Origin: an uncultured Oligoflexales bacterium
Lineage (GTDB): Bacteria; Bdellovibrionota_B; Oligoflexia; Oligoflexales; JAPPIL01
Direction of reading: 5' to 3'
NCBI GenBank assembly: GCA_958296095.1
Contig: OY282434.1
Coordinates: forward strand, 2,200,001 to 2,264,000
Length of the DNA: 64,000 nucleotides
Within the stretch, counting starts at the first letter, position 1, and every line of letters starts with the position of its first letter. Below the pieces are notes generated by a model. It ran no database searches, had not been told where the DNA came from, and was given only the letters and a program-made list of their open reading frames with translations. This document shows positions 8,147 through 17,063 of the stretch, piece after piece. A program made the translations under genes and the position numbers.

Positions 8147-9941
8147 TTACAGTTTCAGCGCCGCGGTGTTGACCTTATGCCCTAGAACATCCGCCAATTT
8201 GTTGAGCACAGCTGGCAGGTTTGTAACTGAAACTGCGTCGGCAAAGCTGGCCTTATCGTTAAAAATCTGACTCCAATGCTTACCCAGTTGCTTTTCGCCA
8301 TAACCCCAGATGGATTTGTCGAGCGAGGCAAACACAGCCGTCGCGCCTAAGCCTGCCGCCAACCCCGACAGGCCCCAAGCCTGTCTTTCCGCCCCTGCAA
8401 CCTGCCTGAGCTCTTGCACTCGTGCCGTGTTGCCATCTACGGTAGCTTGCGCTCCTTCTCGCAGCCGCTGCACCACATTACTCTGACGCTCGGTGAGTAA
8501 TTTCTCCAACTGAGCGTCTCTATCTCTAGACACTCGCGCCGCTTCGTTGGCAGCGTCAAACTTGGCGGTTTTCACGCGTAGATCAGCCTCAAAAGCACCG
8601 ATGTCGCGTTTAAGCGACGCTATGCGTGACTTTCGTGCCTCGGACCTAAGTTCTATTGTGGAAGTTATCTTATGCCAGAATCTAATCTCTTTATAATCGA
8701 CAAGAATATCATGTGGTATTACAGGTGGTATTACTGTATAAGCTACCCGATCGTAAAGCTCTACATGCCGTCCAGATATTCTGCCGTCAATTTCTGACAA
8801 TGCTGATTCCAGCTTGAACCCGTCTGTCTCATACTTACGGATAGCCTCTTTGTATGCCGCTATTTTATGAATTTTCTCTACTGTTGGTAGGGGTTGCCCC
8901 AGCAGCGACTCCTCTGCTTCGATACTTTTAAGGAATCTTTTTGAGGCATTTGGGTCAACACCAGCAAGTCCTGGAACAAAGTAGTCACTACTATCCATAA
9001 GATTGTCCGCGCGGGCCAGATAATCTTCTGCATCAATTGGCACCTCATCTGTCAGCTTCTGTAAACTTTTTTTCACCTCGGCAATGGTGGGTTTGCCCGC
9101 GCTGAGCTCAGTAAGCAGTTCCTTCTCCATCTCATACTGGCGCAACTGGGCAACCTGATAAAAAGTATCTGCTTTTCTTACTCGCATAGCGATTGCCACC
9201 TTTTGGGTATTTGTAAGTTCGTTTACTGTCAGACTAGGATCACCCTCAGCTACCCTGACAAGCATTTTCCGGACATTGTTATCAAACATCTTGGCAGCAT
9301 CGCGGTAAAGATAGCCAAAATGATACAGACCACTTTGCCCTATCTCCTTATTATACCTGGTGGCTGCTACCCTCATATTACTGGCAAAAATTGCATCCGT
9401 TTCCTCAACCCTTTTGGCAAGATTCTCCAACAAGTCTGCATCCATGAAGGAACTGTCAGCCAATTTAGCTTTCAAGCTCTTACCTAGATCTGCATCGATA
9501 CCTTCGATACGGGTAAACACTTTTTCCAGCGCTGCGCGGCTTTAAACACCGCACCTGCGGCAAGAACCACGCCTGTAGCAATTTTTGCGTAGTCTTTATA
9601 CTTAACCCCGAACCCCCGCCGTAAGGGGTTGTGAAAGATAGTTACCTCTCGCCCCTCATCATCGAGCAAGCCTGATCGCAATTGCGAGGGGCTTGAGAAC
9701 AAAGAGCGAGCTAGGAAGCGAGCGATACAAAAAAGCCGCGTAGCGCATTGTAGGCTGTAAATTTTTTGCACAACAGCAAGCGATACGCCTGCAGACCTTC
9801 CTCGTCTTCGCTCGCAACCACACCTAGGGTAAGTTTACCATCGGTGACCGCATGCAGATCTGACTTTGGCTGAGGCCACTTGAACACACAGGCGCTCGTA
9901 GTTAGCAACGATGCCAACAGCAGCAAGTTTACCCTACCCAT
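8147..9941 (-). pseudogene. Lipoprotein gene split by a repeat insertion and a frame change
   Basis: The 5' part starts at 9941 with a lipoprotein signal (MGRVNLLLLASLLTTSAC) and codes for about 45 further residues (GKLTLGVVASEDEEGLQ). A repeat (about 9666-9746) then breaks it. A middle piece resumes at about 9660 (DDEGREVTIFHNPLRRGFG, then a hydrophobic segment). A frame change near 9535, in GCCGCGCAGCGC that looks like a repeat remnant, leads into the 457-residue frame 9520-8147. That long part is rich in charged helix/coiled coil (about residues 290-390), has a hydrophobic stretch LSGLAAGLGATAVFA, and ends with a motif (HWSQIF, SFADA, NLPAVLNKLADVLGHKVN). The order lipobox, hydrophobic segment, HW-IF-FADA end is also found in the intact gene at 57117. 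The function is unknown; the long 3' part could still be expressed alone. Confidence 0.6.
9666..9746 (+). repeat. Repeat tail inserted in lipoprotein gene
   Basis: One spacer unit (CAAGCCTGATCGCAATTGCG) and one tail unit (AGCGAGCTAGGAAGCGAGCG, ATACAAAAAAGCCGCGTAGC) interrupt coding sequence on the opposite strand. Confidence 0.75.
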
Positions 9942-10139
9942 AGCTACACCGCCGCGGTAATTGTTAGGCATTTTCCCACGCAACATTTTCATCACTAACC
10001 CCCAAACAAAAGTCTAAAAATCATCAACGCTCGCTAGGCGTATCGTTTTTTTTTTGCATTCTTTAGCAAAAAAATATTTGAGCCCGCATGCTGCTATATC
10101 TTATTGTGATAATTGTGGATTTTTTGCTCCCCACCATAA

Positions 10140-10275
10140 GGGAGTCTCCGAGATGGCGGCGAGGACAGGCAGAGGGGCTTGATAGCAAGCCCGAATGCAA
10201 TACAGGGAGACCTGAGGACAAGGAGCGAGCTAGGAAGCGAGCGTTACGAAGAGCAGCGCACAGCGCTCAGCCTGG
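10140..10275 (+). repeat. Short modular repeat array 3 (no core)
   Basis: The array holds spacer-type units (GGACAGGCAGAGGGGCTTGA, CGAATGCAATACAGGGAGAC) and one tail unit (GAGCGAGCTAGGAAGCGAGC). It ends about 25 bases from the 3' end of the minus-strand lipoprotein gene. Between 9995 and 10140 I see only AT-rich sequence. Confidence 0.75.
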
Positions 10276-10300
10276 CTTTTTTTCCACGCCCTGGAGGTAG

Positions 10301-11257
10301 TTATTCGACCTCCAGCTCCAGGAAAGCAGACTTGCGATGAGTAGTATCTCCCTTACTGAACTGCGCAGCGGCTACAAGGTATTTACCCGCGGGCAGGGGG
10401 CCAAGCTGATGATTAGTAGGACAACGACCCGCTACATAATCATAATCCTCTACATGCCCTATGTCACATAGAGGAGCATCGACAACCTTGCCATTGTCAG
10501 GCAGTCGTTTCAGCCAGACAAAGGCTTTCGGGTGGAATGTGTATTTGCTTGCTAATCCTCCGCCCTGTCCCTGCTCAATCATGCTCACGGAGAACATCGT
10601 ATAATAACCATCGGCCCGCCGCAGATCATGTGTCGTCAATGATAATTTAACCTTGCCACCTGTAGTCTTGAAAGCCGCCTCGCTGAGATAGGTGGTCGCA
10701 CTGCCGATGGTGATGTCCTTCTCCTTGGTCGTCGTGCCATATTTACCAGTGTCAGGCAAGATAACACGAGCACGCAATTTACAGGCTTGCGCGGGTGCCG
10801 CGGTGCCGCCGTCGACACGGTAGACCCCCATACCCAAGAAGCTACCCACACGACCATTGACTTTGCTGCCCCCTAGCCGGTCGCCATCGGGACCATCACT
10901 TTCGTCAGTTTCACCAAGCAGACGAAAGCCAGCACAATCATGCAGAGTCATGTGCATCTGCCTGTGAAATTCGCCATCTATGTCAAGCCGCACCATGAAC
11001 TGTTCGTTTAGCTTTATGCCGTCTGTATTGCTAGCTCCACGCACAGTGATCAGCCAACCATCGCCGTCGCTTACGGTGGTAGTCGGCCCCGATGCTGAAA
11101 GTTTTTCCATCTCGCTTTTCAGGGAAGTTATCTCGTTGCGTAATTCTTTATTTTCGGCCTCCGTCGGAGTGTTGGTCGGCGTAGCAGCCGGATCTGGAGT
11201 TTTCTTCCCCTCCCCACAACTGAGCGTCAGCAGAAAAATCAACCATCCATGTTTCAT
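10301..11257 (-). CDS. Lipoprotein with coiled-coil stalk, unknown function
   Basis: This 318-residue protein opens with a lipoprotein signal (MKHGWLIFLLTLSCGEG; lipobox LTLSC). A Pro/Thr linker and a short coiled coil follow (ENKELRNEITSLKSEMEKL, about residues 36-54). The rest looks like a beta-rich periplasmic or surface domain with paired cysteines (LHDCAGF, AQACKLRARV, APLCDIGH, AGRCPTNH). I do not recognise the family. It stands alone, between repeat arrays. The C-terminus FLELEVE is complete, and a repeat lies directly beyond it. Confidence 0.7.
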   Translation of the reverse strand: MKHGWLIFLLTLSCGEGKKTPDPAATPTNTPTEAENKELRNEITSLKSEMEKLSASGPTTTVSDGDGWLITVRGASNTDGIKLNEQFMVRLDIDGEFHRQMHMTLHDCAGFRLLGETDESDGPDGDRLGGSKVNGRVGSFLGMGVYRVDGGTAAPAQACKLRARVILPDTGKYGTTTKEKDITIGSATTYLSEAAFKTTGGKVKLSLTTHDLRRADGYYTMFSVSMIEQGQGGGLASKYTFHPKAFVWLKRLPDNGKVVDAPLCDIGHVEDYDYVAGRCPTNHQLGPLPAGKYLVAAAQFSKGDTTHRKSAFLELEVE

Positions 11258-11454
11258 CGGCTAGATCCTTTCGGTAAAATTTAAACATCTCAGCTGCAGG
11301 AGGCATCGGCCGTTTTTTTTTTTGCTTTAGCTTTGCTTGTGATTTTGTCTGTATTTTTTTGTAACTCACCAATATGTTGGCTGAATTTTTGGCCGCGGCA
11401 GGGGCACGAAATCATCTGCAAGGCTTGAAATTACAGCAATGCACCTCTTTGGAC

Positions 11455-11690
11455 TACGGCGCTACGCGCTACGCTGTTCCTTGTAACGCTCGCTTCGCCT
11501 GCTTTCTTGCCTCTTCCTAGCTCCCTCGCTTCTTGCCCTCGAACCTCTCTCTATTTGCCTGCCAGCCTCACTCCTTGTCCTCAAACCTCTCGACTATCGC
11601 GTTCAGGCTTGCCTCCAAGTCTCTTTGCTTGCCTTCAAACCTCTCGATCTGGCGAGTATGCACTCTCTGACTGGCTTTGCATCCCTCCCG
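11455..11690 (-). repeat. Modular repeat array 4, inverted relative to most others
   Basis: Tail and spacer units appear here as their complement (TTGTAACGCTCGCTTCGCCT, then repeated CCTCGAACCTCTC / CTTGCCTTCAAACCTCTCGA). No core is present. It is the only sizeable array in this direction; the other minus-oriented copies are the single inserts in the Rpn gene. It lies about 200 bases upstream of the lipoprotein gene start. Confidence 0.8.
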
Positions 11691-12064
11691 CCGATTCTCA
11701 ACGCTCTGGATGGCGATGCTTGATGATCGGGGTGATGTCTTTTCTCTTACGAACACACCGTCGGCCTAACAGAGCAAGATCTGCCTGTCAATGAATATGA
11801 CTACAGAAAGGGCGCATCGGCAGCTACAAAAACCCCGCAAAATAGGGCTATCCAGCCAGATGGGGCTGTGAATAAGTTAATCTCGTGCGGAACTCGGGAG
11901 TAATAACAAGAAAGATTTTCAGCGTGAGTTAGATGGTAACAAGAGGGATTTTTCAGCGTGATATCGATTAAGTGCATCTGAAGCTCAATCCATCAGCTTG
12001 TGCTACGAACTTGGTGGGGGGTAATGCGGCTAAGTTTACGGTATCTTGCTACTTCCCCTGTCGG
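11691..12064. other. Stretch without a recognisable gene
   Basis: No credible frame was found on either strand. A near-duplicate of about 28 bases stands out: AATAACAAGAAAGATTTTCA followed by GCGTGA near 11901, and GGTAACAAGAGGGATTTTTC with AGCGTGA near 11935. It may be debris of the broken gene that follows. Confidence 0.5.
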
Positions 12065-12698
12065 TCACATTGTTGGTATGCCATCGTCAAAGCGCAGAAA
12101 GTGACTTTGACGGCTGATTTGAGATTCAATGTATTTCTTGCTTTTCACCCCAAGCAAACGTATCAGCCAGCGATTAACAAGGTTGCGCAGAGCAAAAAAT
12201 ATCAGTCGTTTTCCTGTCGTTTGCTAACCAGAATTCGTTGGCAATAATGAGCAGTTTCCGGGGAGCTGGATAGGGTTGGATAGTGTGGAAGCTGAAATCT
12301 ACCAGTTTACCTTGTTCGACAGGGGTTGCGTCTACATAGCCTGCTTCTGTCGTTGTTAGGCGAGTTCCGAGAAAGAAGGAAAGTGCCCACACTAAAAAAT
12401 CCACCTGCTTTTCATCTGTCTCGCGGGCATCATGTTCAATTGTGTGGGTTTTGGGCAAACTGAACACACGTGCGTTATATGGGAGTAAGTATGTTTTTCT
12501 ATTTCCGAAGTCATAGAGCTTGGCACGGGGGGAATAAATCTGACCTTGATAGATACCACCATATTGATCACTCTTGACCTCACAAATTTTTTCCTCTAAA
12601 TCAGGCAAGGTGTTGATTCTGATTGACCAATCATTAGTCCTTGCCTCAAGCTCTAGCGGGAGAGGAAGATAACCGAACTTCTTTTTGCTAACGGGCAC
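12065..12698 (-). pseudogene. Unrecognised gene with a frameshift
   Basis: The frame from a GTG at 12698 codes for 174 residues and stops at 12174. Switching frame near 12200 gives a natural continuation rich in Leu and Arg (RLIFFALRNLVNRWLIRLLG) down to a stop at 12065. This suggests a one-base change in a gene of about 210 codons. I recognise no family with certainty. The pattern VDFLVWALSFFLGTRL followed by a helical Arg-rich C-terminus is what I would expect of HEPN-type proteins, but this is a guess. No ribosome-binding site precedes the GTG, so the 5' end may also be lost. Confidence 0.45.
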
Positions 12699-12762
12699 AG
12701 CGAACCGTCCTTGCGGTTTAGTTAAAAATGCTGATCGCCATCCGCAGTCAATTGGTCGTTAC

Positions 12763-13059
12763 CTATTCATCTCGACGATCTTCAGGGGTAGGCTGTACTT
12801 TACAGATTGGCACTCCTTTTTTGGGGCTGTCACCGCAGGGGAGCACGCCGGGAGAGCCACAAGTAGAATACCAATTGGAGCAATTTAGCTCCATACTGTG
12901 GCCGTCGACATCTACGTGGATGTGAAAATCTCTCCAGCATATGTTCGAAGCCGGGGGTAACGCCAGGGTGCAGCTTTTCCAACCTATCTCTGAATAAACT
13001 GTGTGACTGATCGCTGGCGTTGCACCCATTACCAGCAACACTACTAATAGCAACCTCAT
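12763..13059 (-). CDS. Small exported six-cysteine protein
   Basis: The product is 98 residues with a signal peptide (MRLLLVVLLVMGATPAISHT). The mature part of about 80 residues has six cysteines (WKSC, NIC, LNC, STC, PCG, PIC), which suggests three disulfides in the periplasm or outside the cell. The start is fixed by GGAGGT five bases before the ATG at 13059; an earlier in-frame start at 13140 is rejected. The 5' untranslated region and promoter are nearly the same as those of the two M3 peptidase genes at 13279 and 22878, so it may be made together with them. I do not recognise the family. Confidence 0.7.
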   Translation of the reverse strand: MRLLLVVLLVMGATPAISHTVYSEIGWKSCTLALPPASNICWRDFHIHVDVDGHSMELNCSNWYSTCGSPGVLPCGDSPKKGVPICKVQPTPEDRRDE

Positions 13060-13099
13060 AATAACCTCCAATTCTAAATTAGAATAAACACCGATCCCC

Positions 13100-13128
13100 T
13101 GAATAACAAAGCATTGATATACTGTCAA
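13100..13128 (-). promoter_or_regulatory. Sigma-70-type promoter of the six-cysteine protein
   Basis: On the minus strand, TTGACA (13128-13123) and TATTCA (13105-13100) are separated by 17 bases, with about 40 bases to the ATG. The same two boxes and spacing occur before both M3 peptidase genes. Confidence 0.7.
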
Positions 13129-13278
13129 CAATAGAAGCAATGACGATCAGGGGAGTATCCACTTGCCGCGCGCACATCGATAATCCACAACGGCGGGTCG
13201 AACTATCGTGCAACTTAGCGCGGGTAAATCGTGATGAGAGCTGGTCAACGTATTTTCGTAAATTAACCAGAGTAACTA

Positions 13279-15543
13279 TCATTCTAATCCACCATATTTT
13301 TCCCGAAGCACGTTTATGAGCGTGTTTATATCGGGATCGCGGTCGAGCAGTTTACGAAAAATATCTTGGGCAGGTTCACCGCCACCGACGGCAAACACCG
13401 TCTCCCGGAGTTTTTCGCCCATGCTACGGAGACCAGCATCGTCGAGTCCGTGTTTTTGGAACATGGCAAAGACATTGGCACTGAGTACTGACCCCCAGGT
13501 ATAGCGATAACTGTCTACATTGCCTGGATCAAGGGACGAAGGAGGTAAAAAATAATCATCAGGCAACGGCCTGTGTAAAATCTCCCGCGCCAGCTCATGC
13601 ATATAGGTGATCGGCTCTTGAGCATCACTAGGATCAAGGGTATGCAGATGCAAATGGAGTAGACTGTCGAACAACTCATCAGACCAAACGAATCCCCCGA
13701 ATAATTTTCGTCTTGCCCGTAATTCTTCAAATTTTTCAGGAGGCAAAGGTTCACCTGAATCGACATGGGCGCTGATGGTTGGCAGAACGTTGTCGAGATA
13801 AGGGAAATGTTCCATAAGTTTGCTCGAAAATTCGTCCGCGTCTCCTTCAACCCCATGGATACCAGAAATCGTCGGATAGTTCGTTTCGGTTAGCAAATTA
13901 TGGAGAGCATGTCCGAATTCGTGAAACAAGGTGCGCACATCATGGGGGGTTAACTGCGCGGGCTGGTCGCCAACGGGTGGCGAAAAATTAGTTATCAAAT
14001 AACAAATAGGCATCGTTGCCGCATCCCGACGCACACAAGAGCCCACCCAAGCCTCATACATACGACTTTTGTTTTTTCGGCTGTACGGATCGAGATAAAA
14101 CGCCGCGATATACTTGCCACTAGTCTTATCAAAAATATCGTAGAACGACACATCAGCGTGCCATTTCTGTATTTCTTGGCCATTGTTTGGGCGAATATCG
14201 ATCGCGAACATTTTTTCGGCAAGCTGGAATATGCCCGCTAAAACTTTGGGCAACGGAAAATAAGCACGTATCTCCTCGGTATCGATGGCAAATTTTTCTT
14301 CGCTTAGTCTGTGCAACCAATAACTGACATCCCAATACGCAAGCTCACCGCGCTGTCCGTTAGCATTGGCATAAGCAGTTAGTTCGTGTAACCCACGCTT
14401 AGTTTGTTCGGCAGTGGCCGCGTGTAGCTTGCGGAGAACAGCATCCACGCTTTGCACATTATCTAGCATGTTGTTTTCGAGAATAAGTTCGGCATAGTTG
14501 GGATAACCGAACAGACGGGCATATTCGCTGCGTAGTTTAAGTATGTCTTGAATAATTTGTCGATTATCGAACGAGGGCTGCCCGGTGAGTGTACTGTAAG
14601 CCAGATAAACTTTTTCCCGCAAATCGCGGCGATCGCTATAATGTATAAATGACCGTAAAACTGTGGGTTCGAGGGTGACCAACCACGGGCCTTGCTCCGC
14701 AGAAGTTTCCGTTTCAGGAAAACTTTCGCGGTAACTTTGCGACGCGGTTTGTAAAAAACTTTCTGGTAGCCCTGCGATGTCATCGGCAGTCTTCAGCACC
14801 AAGTGAGAAGCCTCGCGAGCATCGTCAATGTTTTCGTAAAGTCGCCTTTCTAGCGTCATCAATTCCTCGTCGATAGTCGCGAGGCGTGCTTGCTCCTCAG
14901 CAGTGAGCGCGATACCGTGACGGGACATTCTTTGCAGATAAATATCGACCAGACGTTTTTCAGTTGCGCTGAGGGTGCTGTCATTTTGTAGTTTCTGTAA
15001 TTTTTCGTAGAGTGGTTTGCTCTGGAGAACCAAAGAGTCTATGTGGTCGAGCAACTGCGAAAGATGGTAATGAGAAGTCTTACCCTGTTCCTGAATCGGA
15101 ATACGCGCAACCATAGTCTGTAACTCTTCGTGGTTATCGACATTCTGTAGATGCCGAATGACCCCTGGTACCTGGTCACGGTAAGCATTGATTTTTTCCA
15201 ACGCGACAAACACCGTCGCAAAATCATCTTTGGCGGTTTCTTCAAGAGCGGTTATCTCCTCTTCGACGAGTTGAGCATAATGCTCGATTGCCTGCGGGGT
15301 GTGTTTTGGCTCTATCTCGTCAAAACGCGGCAACAATGTCTCTCGCACATACGGTTGCAAGATCAATGGTGTCAATAACGGGTTGTTTGCGGCAAGATCA
15401 GCCAATGCCGGGTTTTTTTGGATAAATGATGTCAATAACGGGTTGTTCGCGGCAAAACGAGACAAGGCCCCGCTTCCAGAGGTGATTTTCCCGTGCCCGA
15501 CCGACGCTAGGCCAAGTAAGACAAACCCGAAAAGAAACCTCAT
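13279..15543 (-). CDS. Exported M3-family (oligopeptidase A-like) zinc metallopeptidase, copy 1
   Basis: This is a 754-residue M3 peptidase; the family cuts short peptides. The zinc site is complete: HEFGH (HExxH) in FHEFGHALHNLLTETNYP, and the third ligand Glu in the segment GVEGDADEFSSKLMEHF about 25 residues on. Unlike cytoplasmic OpdA it has a signal peptide (MRFLFGFVLLGLASVGHG), so it probably acts in the periplasm or outside. After the signal comes a short internal duplication (AANNPLLTSFIQ / AANNPLLTPLIL). The start at 15543 is chosen because GGAGA precedes it and a signal peptide begins there; a longer frame from 15594 has neither. Copy 2 at 22878 is very similar along its length, so this is a recent duplication. 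Confidence 0.88.
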   Translation of the reverse strand: MRFLFGFVLLGLASVGHGKITSGSGALSRFAANNPLLTSFIQKNPALADLAANNPLLTPLILQPYVRETLLPRFDEIEPKHTPQAIEHYAQLVEEEITALEETAKDDFATVFVALEKINAYRDQVPGVIRHLQNVDNHEELQTMVARIPIQEQGKTSHYHLSQLLDHIDSLVLQSKPLYEKLQKLQNDSTLSATEKRLVDIYLQRMSRHGIALTAEEQARLATIDEELMTLERRLYENIDDAREASHLVLKTADDIAGLPESFLQTASQSYRESFPETETSAEQGPWLVTLEPTVLRSFIHYSDRRDLREKVYLAYSTLTGQPSFDNRQIIQDILKLRSEYARLFGYPNYAELILENNMLDNVQSVDAVLRKLHAATAEQTKRGLHELTAYANANGQRGELAYWDVSYWLHRLSEEKFAIDTEEIRAYFPLPKVLAGIFQLAEKMFAIDIRPNNGQEIQKWHADVSFYDIFDKTSGKYIAAFYLDPYSRKNKSRMYEAWVGSCVRRDAATMPICYLITNFSPPVGDQPAQLTPHDVRTLFHEFGHALHNLLTETNYPTISGIHGVEGDADEFSSKLMEHFPYLDNVLPTISAHVDSGEPLPPEKFEELRARRKLFGGFVWSDELFDSLLHLHLHTLDPSDAQEPITYMHELAREILHRPLPDDYFLPPSSLDPGNVDSYRYTWGSVLSANVFAMFQKHGLDDAGLRSMGEKLRETVFAVGGGEPAQDIFRKLLDRDPDINTLINVLREKYGGLE

Positions 15544-15584
15544 AATAATCTCCAATTTTAAACTATAATAAAACACCGATCCTT

Positions 15585-15613
15585 TGAATAACAAAGCATT
15601 AATATACTGTCAA
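15585..15613 (-). promoter_or_regulatory. Promoter of M3 peptidase copy 1
   Basis: TTGACA (15613-15608), 17 bases, TATTCA (15590-15585). It lies in a block of about 90 bases shared with 13059-13150 and 25085-25175. The repeat array starts right after this block (GGGCCTGAGGACAAGGAGCG). Confidence 0.75.
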
Positions 15614-15634
15614 TAATCGAAACAATGATACTAG

Positions 15635-16055
15635 GGGGCCTGAGGACAAGGAGCGAGAGGAGCACAGACCTCACTTAGCACAAATCTCCGTTGTCTTGGC
15701 GAGGCGCAGCCCTACCGAGAAACTCCCCACGAATATGTATAAGCACATGCCTCGTGCAAAAAAATAATCTGGTTGCAGTATTGGCAATATCTGCGGTCGT
15801 TTTCGCACGGCCTCGCCTCGCCATTCATGGAGCTCTCGGTAGGCAAGAGATGGTGGCGACCGCGAGAGGTCTGAGAGCAAGCCTGAACGCAATAACGAGA
15901 GGCATGAGTGCAAGCAGCGAGCTAGGAAGCGAGCGTTACAAAGAGCCGCGTAGCGCAAGGAGCGAGGGAGCGAGAAAGCGGCAAAAAAGCCTCGAAGAGC
16001 GAGCGTTACAAAGAGCCGCGTAGCGAGCGATACAAAAAGCATCGCGCAGCGCTGG
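15635..16055 (+). repeat. Modular repeat array 5 (best copy with paired arm changes)
   Basis: A short tail remnant is followed by a full core, 15688-15855. Its left arms read GGCGAGGCG and CCTACCGAGA; its right arms read CGCCTCGCC and TCTCGGTAGG. Both pairs are perfectly complementary. Spacer units and three tail units follow. The array ends about 20 bases before the 3' end of the Rpn gene at 16074. Confidence 0.88.
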
Positions 16056-16073
16056 GTGATACTGGGAGTGCGA

Positions 16074-16337
16074 TCAGTTAACGTGTATTTTGCGTTTTAT
16101 TTCAGCTAATTGTTTTTTGGAGATATTGGCAACTGCACAGATGCCATCTTCGCTCAACTCACCAGATTCTAGGAGACGTATCGCGACCTGCTCGACACCC
16201 CGCTCGATACCCTCTGCGCGGCCCCGCTCGATACCCCGCTCGATACCCCGTTCGATACCCTGCTCGATACCCTCTGCGCGGCCCCGCTGAAAGCCCTGAT
16301 AATCAGCTTCCTCGAAGCCGAATCTGATTTCCTCCAT
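16074..16337 (-). CDS. Internal C-terminal Rpn frame with strong ribosome-binding site (RpnS-like)
   Basis: An internal ATG at 16337 (MEEIRFGFEEADYQG) is preceded by GGAGGT seven bases away, much better than the start of the whole frame. The product is 87 residues: a stretch of GIERG/GRAEG repeats followed by GVEQVAIRLLESGELSEDG and a Lys-rich end. Position and length match the internal frame at 6461-6724 exactly, while the repeat units between differ. It may give an antitoxin-like short protein as reported for Escherichia coli Rpn. Confidence 0.55.
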   Translation of the reverse strand: MEEIRFGFEEADYQGFQRGRAEGIEQGIERGIERGIERGRAEGIERGVEQVAIRLLESGELSEDGICAVANISKKQLAEIKRKIHVN

Positions 16338-17063
16338 AATCTTTACCTCCACGTTAGGGAAACTATCTGCCTCGATAGCGGCTAAACCCTGCCTATCATA
16401 TTTCTTATCGGCACGGCAAATATAGGACATGAGCATTGACGATAAGGTCTTTCTATCTCCAGCTGTTAGCAGATACAGAGCACCGAATACCATCGCCATG
16501 ACCCGGTGGGTGAGCTTGCGGATGTATTTCATCGCGAGCAAGCAGGCGGCACTGGTAATCTCTGGACGGCGCAGTTGTTCGGGCTGTAAGGCAGGTAAAT
16601 CAACACTCTTGACGAAAAAATTGCCAAAAATCCGTGCTAGTTTTGCGATAATTTCTGGTGGCACTTTGTTTTTTAGCAAATAATCCAGATAGTTATCGGA
16701 GGTAGTGATCTTGCTCAACCCTTGATTGACCACGACCCCGAAAACAAGACCTTCGGTGCGATCCATCTCCCGTAAGCAATATTTTCGCAACTGTTTGATG
16801 GCTTGGTTAGCTCCGCTGGTCTTGTGCTCAAAGAAGACACCGAAATGCACTTGGCATTGTAGATAATCTTTTAACGGCAACTTGAAATGCAAATCACCAT
16901 AACCCTCCTGGTTAGTGCTGGGATTGAGGGTCGAATCTTTGTCGATGGTCATCTTATCGAGATCAAAAAGGTCACATTCCTCTGCCGTCAATGCCAAGCG
17001 CAGGATGTCCTTGGCACGGCGTAGACCTACCGAGAAACTCTCCCTGAAATAGGTTGTGGGCAC
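16074..17063 (-). pseudogene. Rpn-family nuclease gene with its 5' end replaced by repeat core
   Basis: From about residue 17 on, this is a normal Rpn protein. It has an acidic nuclease motif (YGDLHFKLPL, then VFFEHKTSG with intact E-x-K), a conserved middle (LSKITTSDNYLDYLLKNKVP) and C-terminal GIERGIERGR repeats. The first 16 residues (TYFRESFSVGLRRAK) are translated from the repeat core, which cuts in exactly where the paralogue at 7508 reads YAQDLLRLAL. About 27 original N-terminal residues are therefore missing. The only start is a GTG without a ribosome-binding site. Rpn enzymes are DNA endonucleases; whether this one is still made is doubtful, though the frame is open. Confidence 0.8.

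Noticed and set aside
11972..12247. Plus-strand frame of 91 codons
   Set aside because: It overlaps the better minus-strand frame of the broken gene, has no ribosome-binding site and an atypical composition.
13059..13140. Longer N-terminus for the six-cysteine protein, and likewise for the M3 peptidases (15594, 25136)
   Set aside because: The extensions translate the promoter and leader block, and the inner starts have ribosome-binding sites and signal peptides.
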